DNA from: Mxb001 sp051007175
GTDB lineage: Bacteria > Actinomycetota > Actinomycetes > S36-B12
Length of the DNA: 19,644 nucleotides
Direction: 5' to 3'
Assembly: GCA_051007175.1 (NCBI GenBank)
Contig: JBPCSL010000193.1
Span: 1-19,644 of the forward strand
The position numbers and the translations under genes are program-made. The notes under the pieces were generated by a model. It made no database searches and was not told where the DNA came from. It was given only the letters and a program-made list of their open reading frames with translations. Below are positions 15,613 through 19,644 of this stretch, in pieces (positions within the stretch are counted from its first letter, which is position 1; every line of letters begins with the position of its first letter).

Positions 15613-15626
15613 CGTCCGTTCGGACG
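15613..15626. terminator. Inverted repeat after PLP gene, possible terminator
   Basis: CGTCCG-TT-CGGACG, a perfect six-base inverted repeat 38 bases after the PLP gene stop and just upstream of the tRNA promoter. It could fold as a short hairpin (five pairs, GTTC loop) but has no T-tract, so it might equally be a protein-binding site. Confidence 0.3.
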
Positions 15627-15635
15627 AGACGCGGC

Positions 15636-15641
15636 TAGATT
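15636..15641 (+). promoter_or_regulatory. -10 box of the tRNA gene
   Basis: TAGATT ends nine bases before the mature tRNA 5' end, a fitting place for the tRNA promoter. No convincing -35 is seen. Confidence 0.45.
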
Positions 15642-15650
15642 TGGCCATCC

Positions 15651-15723
15651 GGCCCCGTAGCTCAGGGGATAGAGCAGAGGTTTCCTAAACCTTGTGTCGG
15701 AGGTTCGAATCCTCTCGGGGCCA
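15651..15723 (+). tRNA. tRNA-Arg (anticodon CCU)
   Basis: A complete 73-base cloverleaf. The acceptor stem GGCCCCG pairs perfectly with CGGGGCC; D stem GCTC/GAGC; anticodon stem GAGGT/ACCTT with loop TTCCTAA (anticodon CCT at 15684-15686, reading AGG); five-base variable region; T arm GGAGG-TTCGAAT-CCTCT; discriminator A. CCA is not encoded. AGG is a rare arginine codon in high-G+C genomes. Confidence 0.97.
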
Positions 15724-15738
15724 CTGAACGACGCGGGA

Positions 15739-15751
15739 CGCCTGGCAGGCG
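15739..15751. terminator. Short hairpin between tRNA and convergent gene
   Basis: CGCCT-GGC-AGGCG, a five-base stem in the 42-base space between the tRNA and the stop of the convergent secreted-protein gene. It lacks a T-tract; a weak candidate for ending transcription from either side. Confidence 0.3.
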
Positions 15752-15765
15752 CCGGGCAATTCCGA

Positions 15766-16260
15766 CTACTTGCGGAGCGGATCGAAGTTGCCGTGGGAGA
15801 CCAGCTGCCACTCCCCGCTGCAGAAGCTGAAAGTGCTCAAGCGCGGCGCGGCATCGATGGCGTAGGGGTGGCCGCCCACGTTGCCGGTAGCCCTCACGAG
15901 GTAACGGACCGTGAGCAGGAACAGCGACAGCACGGCGCGGACCTTCGAGACGGCGAAGGTCTTGACCTGCGGGAGCGGGGTCGAGAAGAACGTGTCGTAG
16001 TTCTTGCCCGTGCCATCTCCCGACTGCGCCTGGAACGCGGGGGAGAGGAAGACCTCAAGGCCACTGACGTCGTCGTTCTTCATAAGACGGAAGAACTTCA
16101 CGGCCAGCTTCTTGCCCGTCTCGTCGGCATTCGTCCCCTTGGGGGGCGTCTGGCAGGTGACCTTGCCTGCCGGAGCAGCCGCCTCTGCGGGGACGGCGAC
16201 CACGAGTGCTGCGGCTGCCAGGACGGCGGCGCACATGCCAGCGATGAGACGAGATGCCAT
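15766..16260 (-). CDS. Secreted NTF2/SnoaL-like protein
   Basis: A 164-residue protein with a clear signal peptide: MASRLIAG, then an Ala/Val-rich core, with cleavage probably after AEA near residue 27. The mature part begins with a threonine/lysine-rich linker holding one Cys (about 36), then GKKLAVKFFRLMKNDDVSGLEVFLSPAF, the helix pattern of NTF2/SnoaL-like folds, and a beta-rich end with VRYLVRATGNVGG and SGEWQLVSHGNFDPL. No catalytic residues can be named and no lipobox is present, so it is probably released or wall-associated. The ATG at 16260 has GGAG eight bases upstream; the longer frame upstream lacks a signal sequence at its N-terminus. It diverges from the GH18 gene. Function unknown. 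Confidence 0.78.
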   Translation of the reverse strand: MASRLIAGMCAAVLAAAALVVAVPAEAAAPAGKVTCQTPPKGTNADETGKKLAVKFFRLMKNDDVSGLEVFLSPAFQAQSGDGTGKNYDTFFSTPLPQVKTFAVSKVRAVLSLFLLTVRYLVRATGNVGGHPYAIDAAPRLSTFSFCSGEWQLVSHGNFDPLRK

Positions 16261-16290
16261 GACTGCGACTCCAGATTCACTGCGACGTAG

Positions 16291-16304
16291 CGGGATTGAT
16301 CCCG
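16291..16304. promoter_or_regulatory. Palindrome in leader of secreted NTF2-like gene
   Basis: CGGGAT-TG-ATCCCG, a six-base perfect inverted repeat around two bases. It lies just downstream of the start expected from the TAGGCT box and could be an operator or a leader hairpin. Confidence 0.3.
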
Positions 16305-16315
16305 AGGACCGGCAG

Positions 16316-16321
16316 AGCCTA
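16316..16321 (-). promoter_or_regulatory. Possible -10 box of secreted NTF2-like gene
   Basis: TAGGCT on the minus strand about 55 bases before the ATG at 16260. It would give a leader of roughly 50 bases containing the GGAG ribosome binding site. No -35 is evident. Confidence 0.3.
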
Positions 16322-16424
16322 GCCGATTGACCCCTCCATCGCGCACACCCTTTGACGGGATCGTTGTCCGCTCCTTCCCAGGCGATTCCGCGGTCCCGTG
16401 GCGCAACGGGAGGGCGACTCGGCA

Positions 16425-16430
16425 TAGCGT
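16425..16430 (+). promoter_or_regulatory. -10 box for leaderless GH18 transcript
   Basis: TAGCGT ends six bases before the ATG at 16437, so transcription would begin on the start codon. No good -35 is seen. Confidence 0.5.
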
Positions 16431-16436
16431 CGAGGC

Positions 16437-17978
16437 ATGGGCCTGAAGTCGGCAGCGCGCGCGCTGGCAGTCGCGGCATTCACGTGCGCCCTGCTCGCTC
16501 CCACCGGGGCCCAGGCACAGGTGCCGCGCCTCATCACCGGCCCCTACGTCTCCGGCTGGTTCGGCTACTGGGCTGCCGATGCCAGCGTCGAGACCCTGAC
16601 CGCGCAGGGCCGCGGAGTCGTGCCCGAGGTCAACATCTTCTGGGCCAAGTTCACCGGCCCGAAGCGGCCGCTGTGTGCCTACGCACCCGACAGTTCCTGC
16701 TACGACAACCCCTCCGCGCCCTGGATCGACCCGCACATCGACGCGCAACGCCAGCAGATGCAATCGGCTGGCATCAAAGTGCTCGGCACCATCGTCGATG
16801 CGTCAGCCGCGGGCAGCCTGTCCGACTACCTCGCCACCGACGACAGCCGCACGGCGTACGCCGCCCAGATCACCGAGTGGGCGTCGAAGGCGGGCTTCGA
16901 CGGCGTGGACCTCGACTGGGAGAAGTTCGCCTTCGCAGACGGCAGGGACAGCTGGGCAGTGACCAAGCCCCGCTGGGTGGCGTTCATCCAGGTCCTCGCC
17001 GACACGCTGCACGCCCGGGGGATGCTGCTGTCGGCCACCGTGCCCGCCGGCAGCTACCCCTTCCTCATAGATGGGCAGCCGAATCCGGGCACCGGCTACT
17101 GGGTCTACGCATGGAGCGACATCATCGACTCGGTCGACCGGTTGCGGATCATGGCCTACGACTACAGCTACACGTCGCCGGGCCCGATCGGTCCCTACCG
17201 CTGGGCCCAGCAGGTCACCGAGTCGGCTATCGCCCAGGCCGCCACGACGAAGCCCAGCAACAAGCGCAAGATCTGGCTCGGCATCCCGCAGTACTCCCGC
17301 AACTGGGTCCGCCAGTACGCCGATGGGTCCTACGTCACCAAGGGCGACTGCCCGAGCGGGTGGAAGCCGGCGAGTGGCAGCAGCGGCATCCCCGGGATGC
17401 TGAGCCAGTCCCTTGCGCGTGCGAAGGAGATCGCCGCCCGCGAGCAGGTGGTGCCCACGTGGGATGACACGAGTGGCGAGTACACCTTCCGCTACTGGAT
17501 CGCGAACGACGGCACCGCCGGTGGATCGCCCGTCACCTGCACGGCCCAGCGCGAAGTGTGGTTCGAGGACACCCGCGGCGCACGGCTCAAGGCCGACATC
17601 GTCGACGATCAGGGCATCGCGGGCCTGGCCGTGTGGGAGTTCGGGTTCGTCCTCGACGACTTCTACGCCGCGATGGCACGGGAGATCGCCCCTCCCCTGT
17701 CCCTGCGCGCGTCCTTCGACAATTCGATTCGCCAGGGCGCGTCCACGACCGTCGCCGGCAAGGTCCTGCGCGGCGCCGCTCCGGTCAGCGGAGCGCGGGT
17801 CACGGTGACGTGGGTATCAAGGGCGGGGAAGGCGAAGCCGCTCGCCAGTAGCCTCACCAACGCCAAGGGCCGCTATTCGCTCATGGTGGCGCCTTCGAGG
17901 TCCGGCACCCTGCGCATCACCGCGACGTCCGAGGGCCAGCGCGCGACTATCTCGAAGCCGATCATCGTCATCCGCTGA
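16437..17978 (+). CDS. Secreted glycoside hydrolase family 18 protein
   Basis: A 513-residue exported protein. A signal peptide (1-27, cleavage after AQA) leads into a GH18 TIM barrel (about 35-420). The catalytic motif DGVDLDWE is at 155-162, with Glu162 as acid and the D-x-x-D-x-D-x-E aspartates all present; the substrate-side motif MAYDYSY comes later and AVWEFGF closes the barrel. GH18 enzymes cut beta-1,4 GlcNAc polymers (chitin) or, in YaaH-type members, peptidoglycan. A C-terminal beta-sandwich (about 428-513; VAGKVLRGAAPVSGARVTV) resembles carboxypeptidase-regulatory/Ig-like modules and may bind sugar or wall. No Shine-Dalgarno; a TAGCGT box ends six bases before the ATG. It diverges from the secreted NTF2-like gene. 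The substrate cannot be told from sequence. Confidence 0.92.
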   Translation: MGLKSAARALAVAAFTCALLAPTGAQAQVPRLITGPYVSGWFGYWAADASVETLTAQGRGVVPEVNIFWAKFTGPKRPLCAYAPDSSCYDNPSAPWIDPHIDAQRQQMQSAGIKVLGTIVDASAAGSLSDYLATDDSRTAYAAQITEWASKAGFDGVDLDWEKFAFADGRDSWAVTKPRWVAFIQVLADTLHARGMLLSATVPAGSYPFLIDGQPNPGTGYWVYAWSDIIDSVDRLRIMAYDYSYTSPGPIGPYRWAQQVTESAIAQAATTKPSNKRKIWLGIPQYSRNWVRQYADGSYVTKGDCPSGWKPASGSSGIPGMLSQSLARAKEIAAREQVVPTWDDTSGEYTFRYWIANDGTAGGSPVTCTAQREVWFEDTRGARLKADIVDDQGIAGLAVWEFGFVLDDFYAAMAREIAPPLSLRASFDNSIRQGASTTVAGKVLRGAAPVSGARVTVTWVSRAGKAKPLASSLTNAKGRYSLMVAPSRSGTLRITATSEGQRATISKPIIVIR

Positions 17979-17997
17979 CACGTTCCTCGTGGAGCGG
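17972..17997. terminator. Bidirectional hairpin between convergent genes
   Basis: CCGCT, then CACG, loop TTCCT, CGTG, then AGCGG form a nine-pair stem with a small internal loop. It overlaps the GH18 stop and ends five bases before the convergent cupin gene stop, well placed to end both transcripts, though there is no T-tract. Confidence 0.45.
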
Positions 17998-18002
17998 TCG
18001 GC

Positions 18003-18560
18003 CTATGCCGCTCCCCATGACGACGTGAACCATCGGACCTCGCCCGTGACCAGGTCATAGGCACGGCGGGGCAAGGTCCCGATATCGGCGCCATACACGT
18101 GGATGCCGATGCAGGGAGTATCTCCGACGCACTCGACTCGATGCACGTCATCGTCCGTGGTGCAGCACACTGCAACGTCCCCGGGACGCCACCGCAGGTC
18201 GGCCTCGGCGATCTCCAGGGGCACACCTTCGACCGCAGGCTTGACGTAACGCGTCTCGCCTTCGATCCCCGAGTAGATGCCGACGACACCCCAGGTCTCA
18301 TGGCCATGCACCGGCGTCGCCTGCCCGACGTCCCACACCGCGGCTGCCACGCTGAATCGACCGTCCGGATCGACGTGCAGCGGATACATCACGTAGGTGC
18401 CGTCGCCCGTGCGGCAGAACTCCGGGGGGAGGGTGAAGCCCCCGGCCAAGAGTCTCCGGAGGCGCTGGGCCACCTCATGAGCGACCTGATGCTCGTCCGA
18501 CTCGCGGGACACCAGGACTTCCAGATCTGCGATGAAGGTCGCGAAATCGTGTGCGGCCAT
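18003..18560 (-). CDS. Cysteine-dioxygenase-like cupin
   Basis: A 185-residue single-cupin protein of the cysteine dioxygenase superfamily (thiol dioxygenases using mononuclear iron). The expected three-histidine site is visible: His85 and His87 in TPVHGHETWG and His140 in DDDVHRVEC. The catalytic S-H-x-Y feature of mammalian enzymes appears as G-I-H-V-Y (His154, Tyr156), with the Ser replaced. The product for a true cysteine dioxygenase is cysteine sulfinate, but 3-mercaptopropionate and other thiols are possible. The ATG at 18560 is preferred over ATG at 18563 because GGAGG (18566-18570) is then five bases away. It lies 19 bases after the MFS exporter gene and is probably co-transcribed with it. 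Family is likely; substrate unproven. Confidence 0.85.
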   Translation of the reverse strand: MAAHDFATFIADLEVLVSRESDEHQVAHEVAQRLRRLLAGGFTLPPEFCRTGDGTYVMYPLHVDPDGRFSVAAAVWDVGQATPVHGHETWGVVGIYSGIEGETRYVKPAVEGVPLEIAEADLRWRPGDVAVCCTTDDDVHRVECVGDTPCIGIHVYGADIGTLPRRAYDLVTGEVRWFTSSWGAA

Positions 18561-18579
18561 CATGACCTCCCTTCCCTGC

Positions 18580-19644
18580 TCACTCCTCGACGCGGTCGAC
18601 GCGGGCAGGGAACAGCCACCAGGCCAACAGGACGCCGACGAAGGTGATGCCGGCTGCCACGAGAAGCGCGGTCGTCATGCCCGAAACGAAGGCATTCCCT
18701 GCGACCAGGCGAATCGGAGTCGCCAGCTCCGGCGGCAGCTGCTGCACCGCGAGGCTCCCCGCGGCGAGCGACTCGCGCACCGCCTCGACGACGTTCGCGG
18801 GAATGGCAGTGATGGCATCGCCCGCGGCCGTGATCTGTTGCTCGATCTCTTGGCGGTCGCCGAGCGCGAGGAGCGAGCCGAGGATCGCAACCCCGAGCGA
18901 TCCGCCAAGCTCGGCCATGCCGTCGTTGACGGCCGAGCCCATGCCCGCGCGCTCGGTGGGCACCGAGGCAAGGATTCCGTTCGTCGCCTGCGGGAGGACC
19001 ATCCCCAGGCCGAGCCCCATGAGCCCGAGGCTGACCGCGATGAACCAGTACGCGGAGTCCGCGGTGAGGAAGGCCGACATCGCGAGGCCCGCCGTCACCA
19101 TGAGGAGGCCGATGATCACCGTGATGCGCGTGCCGATGCGCTCCGCGATGCGCGGGCTGAAGAGCGACGCCACCAGGAGGCCGCCTGCCCCCGGCATCAC
19201 GGCCACCCCGGACTCCAGGGGCGAGTTGCCCTGCACCAGCTGCAGGAACTGCGGCAGGAAGAACATCATCCCCATGAGCGCGCCATAGACGAGGGCGACA
19301 CAGGTGATGGAGATCGTGAAGAGCCGATTGCGGAAGAGGCTCATCGGCAGCAGCGGGCGTGGGGCGCGCAGTTCCCACCACACGAAGGCTCCTAAGAAGA
19401 CCACGGCACCCACGCTCGAAGCGATGGTGAGCGTGTCGATGCCGCTATCGGGGACCTCGATGACCGTGACCACGAGGGCGATGAGGCCGATCGTGGAGAG
19501 GACGGCGCCGAGGGGGTCGAGCCTGGGCTTGCTCGGATCCCGCGACTCCGGCACGAGCAAGGCGGTGGCCACGATGGCCAGCACGACGAGCGGCGGGTTC
19601 ACCCAGAAGATCGCATGCCACGACACGTACTCGATGAGGAATCC
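18580..19644 (-). CDS. MFS exporter, DHA2 (EmrB/QacA) type, 5' end missing
   Basis: The last 354 residues of a major facilitator exporter; the frame runs off the right edge, so about the first 150 residues (the first transmembrane segments) are not seen. The visible part opens with SWHAIFWVNPP, the stretch after motif C in 14-helix DHA2 antiporters. It continues with about nine hydrophobic segments and LFRNRLF, the usual DHA2 linker before the second half. A soluble loop (GDRQEIEQQITAAGDAI onward) precedes the last helix, and the tail is short and charged. Such proteins export drugs or other small organics against protons. A GTG at 19626 could look like a start but is internal. It is upstream of, and probably co-transcribed with, the cupin gene. 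Substrate unknown. Confidence 0.92.
   Translation of the reverse strand, partial: GFLIEYVSWHAIFWVNPPLVVLAIVATALLVPESRDPSKPRLDPLGAVLSTIGLIALVVTVIEVPDSGIDTLTIASSVGAVVFLGAFVWWELRAPRPLLPMSLFRNRLFTISITCVALVYGALMGMMFFLPQFLQLVQGNSPLESGVAVMPGAGGLLVASLFSPRIAERIGTRITVIIGLLMVTAGLAMSAFLTADSAYWFIAVSLGLMGLGLGMVLPQATNGILASVPTERAGMGSAVNDGMAELGGSLGVAILGSLLALGDRQEIEQQITAAGDAITAIPANVVEAVRESLAAGSLAVQQLPPELATPIRLVAGNAFVSGMTTALLVAAGITFVGVLLAWWLFPARVDRVEE

Noticed and set aside
15651..15723. tRNA-Arg as an integration site for a mobile element
   Set aside because: No integrase and no repeat of the tRNA 3' end is visible downstream; the neighbours look chromosomal.
1..19644. A defence system, CRISPR array or biosynthetic cluster
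   Set aside because: No repeat-spacer pattern, nuclease/restriction genes or synthase modules were seen; the genes are metabolic, regulatory, transport and secreted types.

Overview
The window is a compact, high-G+C bacterial chromosome segment. Its gene families point to an actinobacterium: a 180-kDa-class NAD-glutamate dehydrogenase, a wax ester synthase/DGAT, an Rv3235-like (DUF6459) protein, a CpaE-like ATPase with the WGPxGAPGRT loop, a small excisionase/MerR-type regulator, and start codons placed directly on -10 boxes (leaderless mRNAs), as is common in that phylum. I cannot name the genus. No mobile element, CRISPR array or phage gene is visible, and no gene-free stretch exceeds about 180 bases.

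Layout. Positions 1-10528 are one leftward block, read from right to left: a membrane-anchored SAF (CpaB-like) protein, a CpaE-like ATPase, a HAD hydrolase, a wax ester synthase/DGAT, a patatin-like lipase, the large NAD-glutamate dehydrogenase, and adenosine deaminase (cut by the left edge). Gaps are from -1 to 62 bases. A divergent region then carries the small HTH protein (+), a two-barrel hypothetical protein (-, overlapping the HTH gene tail to tail) and the Rv3235-like gene (+). Positions 12127-15574 hold a rightward group: a GntR/UTRA regulator, a TauE/SafE-type exporter and a large class-V PLP enzyme resembling a cysteine desulfurase. A tRNA-Arg(CCU) follows. The right end holds a secreted NTF2-like protein (-), a secreted GH18 glycosidase (+), a cysteine-dioxygenase-like cupin (-) and a DHA2-type MFS exporter (-, cut by the right edge).

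How the genes may work together. The lipid synthase and lipase overlap by one base and probably form a storage-lipid make/break pair, followed by two nitrogen-catabolism genes (glutamate dehydrogenase, adenosine deaminase). The GntR-TauE-PLP group, with the dioxygenase-like cupin 2.4 kb further on, allows a hypothetical cysteine -> cysteine sulfinate -> sulfite -> export route. The most striking sequence-level signal is regulatory: six genes have a TANNNT box ending exactly six bases before the start codon, which predicts leaderless transcription even inside gaps that look like operon spacers. Two of these, gntR and the PLP gene, share a CGTAC motif in the same register over the -10, which suggests a common operator.
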